Positions 10,266 to 18,893 of a stretch of DNA of 64,000 nucleotides are shown here, piece after piece (position 1 is the stretch's first letter; each line of letters opens with the position of its first letter). Made by a program: the position numbers and the translations under genes. Below the pieces are notes generated by a model. It worked only from the letters and a program-made list of their open reading frames with translations, ran no database searches and had not been told where the DNA came from. The stretch is from Prescottella soli (GTDB lineage Bacteria; Actinomycetota; Actinomycetes; Mycobacteriales; Mycobacteriaceae), in NCBI RefSeq assembly GCF_040024445.1, contig NZ_CP157276.1, forward strand, positions 992,001 through 1,056,000, written 5' to 3'.

Positions 10266-10486
10266 TGGAGAATCGACTTCCTTGTCTGTTACACGCGACC
10301 TGTTCTGCACGCATCGCCCGCCCGGATCCCACGCGTTCACCGGCCTTGCGACACCGATCGCATCCATTCGAGACATTACGTGCACAGACCGCATTTCGCG
10401 CGCCTGTGGCGCTTAGGTTACCTGTGCGTCACCTTCCCCAATTGTGCCCCTCGCAAACGACTCCGTTGTGCCAATAGAGTGTGATC

Positions 10487-11536
10487 GTGACTACTTGGGC
10501 CCCCGACGTCCTGGGCGACGGATACCAGCAGCTGACAATCCCTTTGGGGTCGGACCCCGACGGGGAGGGCGCGGTCGAGGCCACCCTGGTCCGCTATCAG
10601 CCGTCGACGATGACCGGCACCCGAGCGGTGCTCTACGTCCACGGCTTCACCGACTACTTCTTCCAGCAGCACCTCGCCGAGCACTTCGCCGAGCAGGGAT
10701 ACACCTTTTTCGCCCTCGACCTGCGCAAATGCGGCCGGTCGCGGCGCCCGGGGCAGACGCCGCACTTCGTCACCGATCTGAAGTACTACGACCGCGAACT
10801 GGACGAGGCGCTGAGCCTGGTGCGTGAGCAGATCGGCGGCGGTCAGGTCCTGCTGGTCGCCCACTCGACCGGTGGCCTGATCGTGCCGCTGTGGCTCGAC
10901 CGTGTCGAGCGCCGACCGGGCGGATCCGCGGGCGCGGGTGTGGCGGGTGTCATCCTCAACAGTCCCTGGTTCGACCTGCAGGGCCCCGCCCTGCTGCGCA
11001 ACGCCGGCACCACCGCCGCGATCGACGCGCTGGGCCGGGTGTCCAGCAAGACCCCGGTACCGGGGCAGAAGCTCGACACGTACGGCTCGAGCCTGCACGT
11101 CGGCGCCAACGGCGAGTGGGAGTACAACCTCGACTGGAAGCCGCTCACCGGGTTCCCGATCACGTTCGGCTGGCTGCGCGCCGTCCGCCGCGGCCACGCG
11201 CACCTGCACCGCGGACTCGACATCGGGGTGCCGTCGCTGGTCCTGCGCTCGAAGACCACGGTGTTCGCCTCCCGCTACAACCCCAGCGTGGACGCCGCCG
11301 ACGCCGTCCTCGACGTCGACCAGATCGCCAAGTGGGCGGGCTGCCTCGGCAACCGCACCACGACCGTCCCCATCGACGGCGCCCGCCACGACGTGTTCCT
11401 CTCCACCGCAGGGCCGCTCGCGGCGGCGTTCCACGAGGTGGACCTGTGGCTGTCGTGGCTCGACGCCCACCACCTCGCCGCGGCGGACACTGAGCCGGCA
11501 TCGACCATCGATACCGAGACGGGAGCCCGCGAGTGA
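10487..11536 (+). CDS. Alpha/beta hydrolase (serine aminopeptidase/monoacylglycerol lipase type)
   Basis: A 349-residue alpha/beta-hydrolase with the early [14 protein letters not shown] oxyanion segment and the nucleophile elbow VAHSTGGL, close to the Hydrolase_4 (monoglyceride lipase-like) pattern. Acid and His candidates lie in the C-terminal part (the His in [11 protein letters not shown]). It is the Rv2854 homologue by position and ends overlapping the mtr start by 4 bp, so the two are probably translated together. A GTG at 10481 is an equally in-frame start. The natural substrate is unknown. Confidence 0.85.
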   Translation: MTTWAPDVLGDGYQQLTIPLGSDPDGEGAVEATLVRYQPSTMTGTRAVLYVHGFTDYFFQQHLAEHFAEQGYTFFALDLRKCGRSRRPGQTPHFVTDLKYYDRELDEALSLVREQIGGGQVLLVAHSTGGLIVPLWLDRVERRPGGSAGAGVAGVILNSPWFDLQGPALLRNAGTTAAIDALGRVSSKTPVPGQKLDTYGSSLHVGANGEWEYNLDWKPLTGFPITFGWLRAVRRGHAHLHRGLDIGVPSLVLRSKTTVFASRYNPSVDAADAVLDVDQIAKWAGCLGNRTTTVPIDGARHDVFLSTAGPLAAAFHEVDLWLSWLDAHHLAAADTEPASTIDTETGARE

Positions 11537-12921
11537 CCCACTTCGACATCGCGATCATCGGTACCGGATCGGGCAATTCGATCCTCGACCAGCGTTACGA
11601 CGGCAAGAAGGTCGCGATCCTCGAGGAGGGCACCTTCGGCGGCACCTGCCTCAACGTCGGCTGCATCCCCACCAAGATGTTCGTCTACACCGCCGACGTC
11701 GCCCGCGCGGTCACCGAGTCGTCGAAGCTCGGCATCGACGCGACACTCGACGACGTGCGCTGGCACGACATCGTCAAGCGGGTGTTCGGCCGGATCGATC
11801 CGATCTCGGCGGGCGGCGAGCGGTACCGCACCGACGACTGCGCCGACGTGACCGTCTTCCGCGGTCACGCGAGGTTCGTGGGCCCGCGGACCATCGACAC
11901 CGGAACCGGCGAGGTGATCACCGCCGACCAGGTCGTGATCGCGGCCGGTTCGCGGCCGACGATCCCCGCCGAGATCGAGTCCAGCGGTGTCCGGTACCAC
12001 ACCAACGACGACATCATGCGGCTGACGGAGCTGCCCGAACGCCTCGTCATCCTCGGATCGGGGTTCATCGCCGCCGAGTTCGCGCACGTGTTCTCCGCGC
12101 TCGGCGTGCAGGTGTCGATCATCGCCCGCAGCGACCGGCTGCTCCGGCACCTCGACCGCGACGTCTCCGACTGGTTCACCGAACTGGCGCAGCGCAAGTG
12201 GGACGTCCACCTGTGCCACCCGATGGTCGCGGCCCGTTCGGTGGGCGACGGCGTCCAGATCGAACTGTCGGACGGAACCGTCGTGGCCGGCGACGAACTG
12301 CTCGTCGCGGTCGGTCGCACGCCGAACGGTGACCGGCTCGACGCCGCACTCGGTGGGGTGGCGGTCGACGAGTCCTGCCGGGTGATCGTCGACGAGTACC
12401 AGCGCACCACCGCGGAGGGAGTGTTCGCGCTCGGGGATGTCTCGTCGCCGTACCAGCTCAAGCACGTCGCGAACCACGAGATGCGTGTCGTGCAGCACAA
12501 TCTGCTGCACGACGCCTGGAACGGCTCCGAGCGGTCCCTCGCGAAGCTGCGCCGCACCGATCACCGGTTCGTGCCGTCCGCGGTGTTCACCGACCCGCAG
12601 ATCGCCAGCGTCGGGATGACCGAGGAGCAGGCCCGCGAGGCCGGCCTGGACATCACCGTCAAGCTGCAGAACTACTGCGACGTCGCCTACGGCTGGGCGA
12701 TGGAGGACGACGAGGGCCTCTGCAAGGTCATCGCCGAACGCGGCACCGGACGCCTCCTCGGCGCGCACGTCGTCGGCGCCCAGGCCCCCACCGTGATCCA
12801 GCCGCTCATCCAGGCCATGAGCTTCGGGCTCTCGGCCCGGGACATGGCCACCGGCCAGTACTGGATCCACCCGGCCCTCCCCGAGGTCGTCGAGAACGCG
12901 CTGCTCGGTCTCGCCATCTGA
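11533..12921 (+). CDS. mtr: Mycothione reductase
   Basis: A 462-residue flavoprotein disulfide reductase. It has the FAD-binding N-terminus ([12 protein letters not shown]), the redox-active disulfide [14 protein letters not shown] near residue 40, the NAD(P) fold [17 protein letters not shown] and the C-terminal His-Glu pair in [13 protein letters not shown]. It reduces mycothione to mycothiol with NADPH and is found in mycothiol-producing actinobacteria. The GTG start overlaps the preceding hydrolase stop (GTGA). Confidence 0.95.
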   Translation: MTHFDIAIIGTGSGNSILDQRYDGKKVAILEEGTFGGTCLNVGCIPTKMFVYTADVARAVTESSKLGIDATLDDVRWHDIVKRVFGRIDPISAGGERYRTDDCADVTVFRGHARFVGPRTIDTGTGEVITADQVVIAAGSRPTIPAEIESSGVRYHTNDDIMRLTELPERLVILGSGFIAAEFAHVFSALGVQVSIIARSDRLLRHLDRDVSDWFTELAQRKWDVHLCHPMVAARSVGDGVQIELSDGTVVAGDELLVAVGRTPNGDRLDAALGGVAVDESCRVIVDEYQRTTAEGVFALGDVSSPYQLKHVANHEMRVVQHNLLHDAWNGSERSLAKLRRTDHRFVPSAVFTDPQIASVGMTEEQAREAGLDITVKLQNYCDVAYGWAMEDDEGLCKVIAERGTGRLLGAHVVGAQAPTVIQPLIQAMSFGLSARDMATGQYWIHPALPEVVENALLGLAI

Positions 12922-12928
12922 GTCGTGC

Positions 12929-12954
12929 GCGCGCCGGTCACCCGACCGGCGCGC
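12929..12954. terminator. Bidirectional hairpin between mtr and the convergent membrane gene
   Basis: An 11-bp inverted repeat (GCGCGCCGGTC / GACCGGCGCGC) with a 4-nt loop lies right after the mtr stop and overlaps the stop region of the convergent gene. Confidence 0.7.
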
Positions 12955-13219
12955 ATCGCTCGGCCGAATCCGGCAGCCAGGCCTGCCATCCCGCGAGGAG
13001 CACCGCGAGCACCGCCGGCACGATCAACGCGGCCACGATCGGTGGTCCGTAGTACCGCGCGATCGACATCTCGCATTGCTCGCCTGGCATGACGCCGGCG
13101 TCGGGATACCCCAGCTCACACGAGGTGATCTGGAGCATCGGGCTCGTCGCGGCGAGGACTCCCAGCCCGGCGCAGATCCACGCTAGCCCGACCCATCCCG
13201 CCCGAATCACGTTCAGCAT
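12938..13219 (-). CDS. Small two-TM membrane protein, unknown function
   Basis: A 93-residue protein with two hydrophobic segments, about residues 5-27 (AGWVGLAWICAGLGVLAA) and 57-78 (GPPIVAALIVPAVLAVLLA). The loop between them holds two Cys (ITSCELGYPD, GEQCEMS) that could form an exported disulfide. I start it at the ATG at 13219, which has GAGGGG upstream. No family is recognised. Confidence 0.65.
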   Translation of the reverse strand: MLNVIRAGWVGLAWICAGLGVLAATSPMLQITSCELGYPDAGVMPGEQCEMSIARYYGPPIVAALIVPAVLAVLLAGWQAWLPDSAERCAPVG

Positions 13220-13529
13220 TTCGGCCCCTCCTCGATCCACGTCGACGATGACGGTACGAGGCGCGGGCGCAATGGCCGGTCACGACTCTCGGATCGTCGA
13301 ATAGTGAAGGATTCCTCTCGGATTCCGAGAGGAATCCTTCACCATCGGCGCGGGAGGCTATAGGCCGTGGGCCAGCGTCTGGACGCCGCCGACGCCACCT
13401 TCCAGTTCGGCACAGACCCTTGCGGAACTTCACTGCGACGCATCGTTTTCCGCCCTTGCCCTCCCCTTCCCCGGGACCGGTTCCGGCGAACAAGCCCGAC
13501 GAGTGATGGCGCTCAGCTAGATTCGGCGC
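13220..13529. other. Divergent intergenic region with a palindrome
   Basis: The 310 bp between the divergent membrane-protein gene and the secreted lipase hold the palindromic repeat at 13304-13342 and presumably both promoters. Nothing else is recognisable. Confidence 0.5.
13304..13342. repeat. Palindromic repeat, family 1, copy 1
   Basis: Perfect 17-bp arms GTGAAGGATTCCTCTCG / CGAGAGGAATCCTTCAC around a 5-nt loop. It lies between divergent genes, where a terminator is not needed. A related copy is at 14911-14959, so the two bracket the lipase gene. Confidence 0.9.
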
Positions 13530-14798
13530 ATGACGGGTAACCGGATCGGCCGCCGTATCGTCACCACGATCGCTTGTGCGCTGCTCGCGGGCGCACCCCA
13601 GATCCTCACTCCGACAGCCCAAGCCGTCCCCGTCGTCACGCCGACGCTGGGCGCTCCAGGGGCCGTCCTCGAGTCCGCCCCACTGCCCCAGTCGTTCTGG
13701 CTGCCGGGTACAGGCGCCGCGTACCGGATCACCTACGAGACCACAGGTCCGAGCGGCCGCACCCCCTGCACCGGAATGGTGTTCGTCCCGGCCGGCTCGC
13801 CGCCGCCGGGCGGCTGGCCTGTCATCGCGTGGGCACACGGCACCATCGGCGACTCTGACGCGGATGCCCCGTCGCGCAACGGCGTCGACTCGGCCAGCAG
13901 TAGCTACGTGGCGAACTGGCTCAGTCGCGGCTACGCCGTCGCGGCCACCGATTACATCGGCCTGGGCACCCCCGGTGTGCCGCCCTATCTGGACGGGAAG
14001 GCCGCGGCGCACAGTGTGATCGACTCGGTGCGCGCGGCCCGCGCCGTCGACGGCCGGCTCTCGCCGGCATGGGCGGTCGTCGGTCTGTCCGAAGGTGGGC
14101 AGGCGTCGGTGTTCACCGCGCACGCCGCCACCGAGTACGCACCCGAATTGGACTACCGCGGCGCGGTCGCCACCGGCGTTCCGTCGAACATCGAGACGAT
14201 CGCGCCACTGGCCGGACCGAACTTCCCGCCGCAGGGCCTCGCCGGGCTGACCAACTTCATGACGTTCGTCATCGCCGGGCTCCGCGACACCCACCCCGAG
14301 CTTGACGTGAACAGCTACCTGACGCCGATCGGACGCACGCTGGTCGACGCGGCGCCCGAGATGCCGTACCCGCAGTTCGCCCAACTTGCCGCGAATGTCT
14401 CTGTAGCCCAGATGCTCTCGCGGTCACTCGACGACCCGGCAGTACTGGCCGCGCTGCGCGACTACCTGCAGGTGCCGACGTACGGATACGACCGGCCGCT
14501 GATGATCCAACAGGGCACCGAGGACCTGACCGTGCCGCTGCCGTTGACGCTCAAGCTCGTCGCGAACATGAATCTGGCCGGCACCTTCCCGGAGTTCAAG
14601 GTCTACCCCGCCGATCACATCGGCAGCATGTACGCCGGCGAGGCCGACGCGGCCGCCTTCGTCGACAAGGTGTTCCGATGCGAACCCGGATCGGACGAAC
14701 GTGCATGTGGGCCGGACTCCGGAGGGTCGCTCGCGTCACTCGGGTCGGCCGGATCGCTCCAGCTACTCGGGTCACTCGGGCTGCTCGGGTCGAACTGA
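13530..14798 (+). CDS. Secreted lipase (LIP/secretory lipase family)
   Basis: A 422-residue exported esterase/lipase. It has a signal peptide (Arg-rich start, hydrophobic core, cleavage after about PTAQA) and an alpha/beta-hydrolase domain of the actinobacterial/fungal secretory lipase type, with AWAHGT and the nucleophile elbow VGLSEGGQ. The C-terminal HIGSMYAGEADAAAFVDKVF carries the likely catalytic His. The last 25 or so residues are a Gly/Ser/Leu low-complexity tail of GSL-type repeats, encoded by near-tandem ctcgggtc units. It stands alone between two copies of the same palindrome. Confidence 0.88.
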   Translation: MTGNRIGRRIVTTIACALLAGAPQILTPTAQAVPVVTPTLGAPGAVLESAPLPQSFWLPGTGAAYRITYETTGPSGRTPCTGMVFVPAGSPPPGGWPVIAWAHGTIGDSDADAPSRNGVDSASSSYVANWLSRGYAVAATDYIGLGTPGVPPYLDGKAAAHSVIDSVRAARAVDGRLSPAWAVVGLSEGGQASVFTAHAATEYAPELDYRGAVATGVPSNIETIAPLAGPNFPPQGLAGLTNFMTFVIAGLRDTHPELDVNSYLTPIGRTLVDAAPEMPYPQFAQLAANVSVAQMLSRSLDDPAVLAALRDYLQVPTYGYDRPLMIQQGTEDLTVPLPLTLKLVANMNLAGTFPEFKVYPADHIGSMYAGEADAAAFVDKVFRCEPGSDERACGPDSGGSLASLGSAGSLQLLGSLGLLGSN

Positions 14799-14910
14799 GC
14801 ACTACGCACAGTCGCGTCAACGCTCGGTGGTCCTCGGATCGCGTTGTATACGCAGCCGAGTTCGCGCACGGCTGTCCGGCAGCCACGCGTGGCACCCACC
14901 CCGGATCCCC

Positions 14911-14959
14911 GATTCGTGAAGGATTCGACTCGCGTGGCGAGAGGAATCCTTCACGAATC
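14911..14959. repeat. Palindromic repeat, family 1, copy 2
   Basis: Arms GATTCGTGAAGGATTC / GAATCCTTCACGAATC around a partly paired centre (CGAC.CGCGTGG.CGAG). It shares the tgaaggattc...gagaggaatccttca core with the copy at 13304-13342. Here it lies between convergent genes and may act as a bidirectional terminator. Confidence 0.88.
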
Positions 14960-14971
14960 GGCTGTCGACTC

Positions 14972-15640
14972 CTATTTGCGGTGCCGCAAAGCCCTGACGA
15001 CGCCGTCGCCGATCGACTGCAGGATCTGCACGAGGACGACGAGCACGACGACCGCGACGAGCAGTACCGGCGTGTTGAACCGCTGGTAGCCGTAGACGAT
15101 CGCGAAGTCGCCCAGTCCCCCGCCACCGATGACACCCGCCATCGCGGAGTAACCGACCAGCAGCACCACGGTCAGCGTCGCACCCGCGACCAGACCCGAA
15201 ACAGACTCCGGCAGTAGCACCTTTCGGACGATCTGCGCGTTGCTCGCACCCATCGCCTGAGCGGCCTCGACGCGGCCGACGGGGACTTCGCGCAGTGAAG
15301 ACTCGACGACCCGCGCGTAGAACGGGATCGCGCCGATCGTCAGCGGGACGATCGCGGCCGTCGGGCCGATCGCGGTGCCGACGATCATCCGGGTCGTGCC
15401 GATGAGCGCAATCATCAGGATCAGGAACGGCAGCGAGCGGAACACGTTGACGATCGCGCCGAGCACTGCGTTGACGGCGCGTTGCGGCCACAGCCCGCTC
15501 GGCGAGGTCACGTGCAGGATCACCCCGAGCAACACACCGCCGATCACGGTGAGCACGAAGGAGATTCCCACCATGTAGAGGGTATCCTGCGTCGCCTCCC
15601 ACACCTCGGGGAGCGAATCCTTCCAGGACAGCTTGTTCAT
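14972..15640 (-). CDS. metI: Methionine-type ABC transporter permease
   Basis: A 222-residue MetI permease with about five membrane helices and the EAA loop VEAAQAMGASNAQIVRKVLLPES. FRSLPFLILMIAL is typical of MetI. It imports methionine or related sulfur amino acids with MetN and MetQ. The ATG at 15640 overlaps the metN stop by 4 bp (ATGA); the in-frame extension upstream lies inside metN and is not used. Confidence 0.92.
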   Translation of the reverse strand: MNKLSWKDSLPEVWEATQDTLYMVGISFVLTVIGGVLLGVILHVTSPSGLWPQRAVNAVLGAIVNVFRSLPFLILMIALIGTTRMIVGTAIGPTAAIVPLTIGAIPFYARVVESSLREVPVGRVEAAQAMGASNAQIVRKVLLPESVSGLVAGATLTVVLLVGYSAMAGVIGGGGLGDFAIVYGYQRFNTPVLLVAVVVLVVLVQILQSIGDGVVRALRHRK

Positions 15641-16656
15641 GCGATACGTCCTTCGATCCGGGACTCGGGACCCCAGGAGAGGGTGGTGCCTGGCTGCGCG
15701 TCGACGAAGGCCTCGACGTCCGCGCGGGACACATCGGGACCGAACCGCAACCGGAGGCGACCAACGGTGACGCCGGCGACCCGTTCGACGCTGCCGCCGA
15801 CGACGGAGATGTCGACGTCGAGCTTGCGGACGAGCTGTGCGAGCCACGGCCCGTGCGCCTCATCGCCGATCGTGGTGACGAGCGCGGTGTCGGCACTGTC
15901 CCCCGCGGACGGGTCGTCGCCGACCGGCACGATCGCGGCGCCCAGCGCGGAGCCGGGCGTCCCCACGAGGTCGAGAATCCGTCCGGTCTCGGCGATCCGG
16001 CCGTCCTCGAGCCTCGCCGCGGACGTGCAGATGCGGCGCAGCACACCCAGTTCGTGGGTGATGAGCACGACGGTGACGCCGATCGAGCGGTTGAGCTCGG
16101 CCAGCAGGTCCAGCACCTGGTCGGTGGTGTCGGGGTCGAGAGCGCTGGTCGCCTCGTCGCACAGCAGCACGTCCGGCTGCGACGCGAGGGCCCGCGCGAT
16201 GCCGACGCGCTGCTGCTGTCCGCCCGACAGCTGCGACGGGAACGCCTTCTCCTTGCCGCCGAGTCCGACCAGCTCGATCAGCTCGTCGGCGCGGGCCCGG
16301 CGCTGCTTGCGGTCCAGCCCGGCGAGCTCGAGCGGGAACTCGACGTTGGCCCGCACCGTCCGCGAGTGCAGCAGGTTGAACTGCTGGAACACGGTGCCGA
16401 TCCGGCGACGCGCCTGACGCAGTCCCGCGCCGGAGAGCTGGGAGAGGTCGTCGCCACGGAGCACGATGCGCCCACTCGTGGGCTGCTCGAGCAGGTTGAG
16501 GCACCGCAGCAGCGTGGACTTACCGGCGCCGGACGGGCCGACGATGCCGAAGATCTCGCCCTCGGCGATCTCGAGGTCGATGCCGCGCAGGGCCGAGACC
16601 TCCCCCGCGCCACCGGCGGCAGGGAAGGTCTTGACCAGGTTCTCGACGGTGATCAT
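15637..16656 (-). CDS. metN: Methionine-type ABC transporter ATP-binding protein
   Basis: A 339-residue ATPase with Walker A GPSGAGKSTLLR, signature LSGGQQQRVGIARAL and Walker B VLLCDEATSALD. The C-terminal about 90 residues form the NIL ligand-sensing domain of MetN (LVRKLDVDISVVGGSVERVAG), which in the family inhibits transport when substrate accumulates. Its ATG overlaps the metQ stop (TGATG). Confidence 0.94.
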   Translation of the reverse strand: MITVENLVKTFPAAGGAGEVSALRGIDLEIAEGEIFGIVGPSGAGKSTLLRCLNLLEQPTSGRIVLRGDDLSQLSGAGLRQARRRIGTVFQQFNLLHSRTVRANVEFPLELAGLDRKQRRARADELIELVGLGGKEKAFPSQLSGGQQQRVGIARALASQPDVLLCDEATSALDPDTTDQVLDLLAELNRSIGVTVVLITHELGVLRRICTSAARLEDGRIAETGRILDLVGTPGSALGAAIVPVGDDPSAGDSADTALVTTIGDEAHGPWLAQLVRKLDVDISVVGGSVERVAGVTVGRLRLRFGPDVSRADVEAFVDAQPGTTLSWGPESRIEGRIA

Positions 16657-17489
16657 CAGCTGGCCGGGTGGACCGGGGCGACGGAACCGGAGTAGTTCTC
16701 CTCGATCCAGGTGGCGGTCTCCGGGGACTCGAGCGCCGCGGCGAGCGCCTTGACGCCGGGATCGTTCTCGTCGGCGGCGCGGACGACGAGCAGGTTCGCG
16801 AACGGGTTGTTCTCGACCTTCTCCGACAGCAGCGCATCCTTCGCCGGGGTCAGGCCCGCCTCGATCGCGTAGTTGGAGTTGATGACCGCCGCGGTGATCT
16901 GCGGGTCGCCGAGGTTGCGGGCGATCTGCGAGCGCTCGATCTCGACGAACTTCAGGTTCTTCGGGTTGGCCTTGATGTTCGCCTGGGTGACGATGGACAG
17001 GTCGGCCTGCGCGAACGGCTTGTCCATCTGGATCAGCCCGGCGGACTCGAGCAGGTAGAGGCCGCGAGCGAAGTTGGTGGTGTCCTTCGGCAGTGCGATG
17101 GTCGAGCCGTCGGCGAGCTGGTCGACGGCCGTGATCTTCTGCGAGTACAGGCCCATCGGCTCGAGGTGGACGGTGGCGACCGAGACGAGGTCGTCCACGC
17201 CCTTCTGCTTCTGCCAGTCGGCGAGGTAGGGGGCGTGCTGGAAGTAGTTGGCCTGGACGTCGCCGGCGACGAGCAGCTCGTTGGGGTCGATCTCGCCGGT
17301 GACGGGCTTGATGTCGAGCTTGACGTCACCCAGGACGCCGGAGTCGGCGATGTGCTCGAGGATCTCGACGTGCGGGGTGCTCGACGCGGAGATCACCAGC
17401 TTCTCGCCGTCGCCACCCGACGAGCAGGCGGCCAGGCCCGCGGTGAGCAGGGCGGCGGCGGAGAGAACAGCGGTGCGGCGCAAGAACAT
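16656..17489 (-). CDS. metQ: Methionine-type ABC transporter substrate-binding lipoprotein
   Basis: A 277-residue NlpA/MetQ lipoprotein. It has a signal peptide with lipobox LAACSSGG, then LVISASSTPHVEILEHI and the ligand-binding stretches ELLVAGDVQANYFQHAPYL and ALPKDTTNFARGLYLLESAGLI. It is anchored on the outer face of the membrane and delivers substrate to MetI. The true start is the ATG at 17489. The upstream Cys-rich leader suggests regulation by cysteine rather than methionine. Confidence 0.93.
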   Translation of the reverse strand: MFLRRTAVLSAAALLTAGLAACSSGGDGEKLVISASSTPHVEILEHIADSGVLGDVKLDIKPVTGEIDPNELLVAGDVQANYFQHAPYLADWQKQKGVDDLVSVATVHLEPMGLYSQKITAVDQLADGSTIALPKDTTNFARGLYLLESAGLIQMDKPFAQADLSIVTQANIKANPKNLKFVEIERSQIARNLGDPQITAAVINSNYAIEAGLTPAKDALLSEKVENNPFANLLVVRAADENDPGVKALAAALESPETATWIEENYSGSVAPVHPAS

Positions 17490-17520
17490 TGAGGGTACCT
17501 TCCGGTGCTTGTGGAGATGG

Positions 17521-18519
17521 TCAGCCGCGCAGAGCGGGCAGATCGAGCAGGTCGCGGTGGTACCGCTCGGTGACATTGGGATGCGCACGAAGGCGCGACT
17601 TGAGGGCGTTGAGGCCGTAGCGGGCGTGCAGGGTGCCGCCGTGCTGATCGGGGCCGATACCGGCGGCCTCGGCCGCGAGCTCGGGCGACAGCGGAACCGT
17701 GGGCAGGGCCTGGTCGTAGCCGGGGTTGAGGAAGAACGGCAGCGAGACGCGGTCGGTGCCGGCGGCCGGCGGTAGCACGCGGTGCACGGTGGCCTTGAGA
17801 TAGCCGCCGGTCGCGACCTCGAGCAGTTCGCCGATGTTGACCAGCAGGTAGCCGGGGAGCGGTGCGACGTCGAGCCAACCACCGTCTGTTTCCACCTGGA
17901 AACCGGTGCTGTCGGGCTCCGGGTAGAGCAGGGTCAGGGCCCCGACGTCCTTGTGGCTGCCGACGCCCTGGTCGGTGACCGAACCGTCGTGGCCGGGGTA
18001 GCGCGCGATCTTCAGCAGTGGATCCGGGTCGGCGAACGCGGTGTCGAAGAAGTCGGACGGCGCGCCCAGGGACTGCGCCCAGCCGCTGATCAGCCGCAGA
18101 CCCGCGGACTGGGCCTGGCTCGACCACTCGAGCGCCAGCTCACGCAGCGCCGGGACACGGGTCGGCCACAGGTTGGGACCGTGCAGCACGTCCCACGGGC
18201 GATCCGGGTCGATCGGGTCGACCGCCGGCCGCTCGGGTCCGATGTCGAGCTGTTCGCGCCAGTCGATGTAGCCCTGGGTGCGCTCGCCGCCGACGCGGGT
18301 GTAACCCCGGAAGTGCGGCGAGTTGCTGTTCTCGATCTCGAGCTTGTCCGCCTCGGGGAGCGCGAAGAACTCACGCGCCGCGGCGATCAGGTCGTCGGTG
18401 AGCCGCTGGTCGATGCCGTGACCGGTGAGGTAGAAGAAGCCGATCTCGTGCGTGACCTTGCGCAGTGCATCGAGGTCGAGATTCTCCAGATCGATGATCG
18501 GGAGCGAGTGGGCGGACAT
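17521..18519 (-). CDS. 2-oxoglutarate/Fe(II)-dependent oxygenase, isopenicillin N synthase-like
   Basis: A 332-residue IPNS-like dioxygenase with an N-terminal DIOX_N domain (LPIIDLENLD, IGFFYLTGHGID) and the iron-binding facial triad His-Asp...His (GSHKDVGALTLL and LKATVHRVL). The 2-oxoglutarate Arg-Ser equivalent is in DRVSLPFFLNP. It is 31 bp upstream of metQ and first in the oxygenase-metQNI operon, so it probably acts on a sulfur compound imported by the transporter; that link is inference. The ATG has GGAAAGGA upstream. Confidence 0.88.
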   Translation of the reverse strand: MSAHSLPIIDLENLDLDALRKVTHEIGFFYLTGHGIDQRLTDDLIAAAREFFALPEADKLEIENSNSPHFRGYTRVGGERTQGYIDWREQLDIGPERPAVDPIDPDRPWDVLHGPNLWPTRVPALRELALEWSSQAQSAGLRLISGWAQSLGAPSDFFDTAFADPDPLLKIARYPGHDGSVTDQGVGSHKDVGALTLLYPEPDSTGFQVETDGGWLDVAPLPGYLLVNIGELLEVATGGYLKATVHRVLPPAAGTDRVSLPFFLNPGYDQALPTVPLSPELAAEAAGIGPDQHGGTLHARYGLNALKSRLRAHPNVTERYHRDLLDLPALRG

Positions 18520-18893
18520 GGCACGGATCCTTTCCCCACGGGCACCGAAGAAGTGATGGCGCTGTGACGTGTGGGTGCCCGGTGGGAGGAATTCGCACGG
18601 GGATGCGGGACGGCCTCAGTGCCGTCGCGCGAAGCTGTCTCGTCTCAGCGCTGGCGCATGCAACAACAACCGCCACGCATGAGCGTCATGGCGACAGTTG
18701 CTGCAGGGCCGCGCATCGGGGTCCTTCCAGGACGAGATCGTGAACCGGCGCGCCGGATCGGACATGCCAGTGGTTGGAGGCTAACGCGCCCGCGGTGAAT
18801 AGTTCAAATCGAACGTATACGCACGACGACGAGCGGCGACATTTGCGAGACGAACGGTCGGAACTGTTCAGTCGCACCCGCGGGGCGCGGCGG
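18520..18893 (-). other. Leader region of the oxygenase-metQNI operon
   Basis: These 374 bp hold the Cys-rich leader ORF (18645-18716) and, between it and the oxygenase start, two hairpin candidates. One pairs GACGGC 18609-18614 with GCCGTC 18621-18626. The other pairs GGGCACC 18540-18546 with GGTGCCC 18574-18580, its 3' arm on the transcript ending just before the oxygenase ribosome binding site. This is the layout of an attenuator. The distal part (about 18790-18890) is AT-richer and may hold the promoter. Confidence 0.65.
18645..18716 (-). CDS. Cysteine-rich leader peptide (putative attenuator uORF)
   Basis: A 23-codon ORF with a strong ribosome binding site (GGAAGGA, 5 nt before the ATG at 18716). 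It ends in GGCCCMRQR, so three consecutive Cys codons (residues 17-19) lie five codons before the stop. In-frame ATGs at 18689 and 18680 would give shorter versions with the same end. Short leader ORFs with Cys runs upstream of sulfur genes are known in mycobacteria and relatives, where stalling at Cys codons under cysteine limitation raises expression of the genes behind. The peptide itself probably has no function. Confidence 0.75.
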   Translation of the reverse strand: MRGPAATVAMTLMRGGCCCMRQR

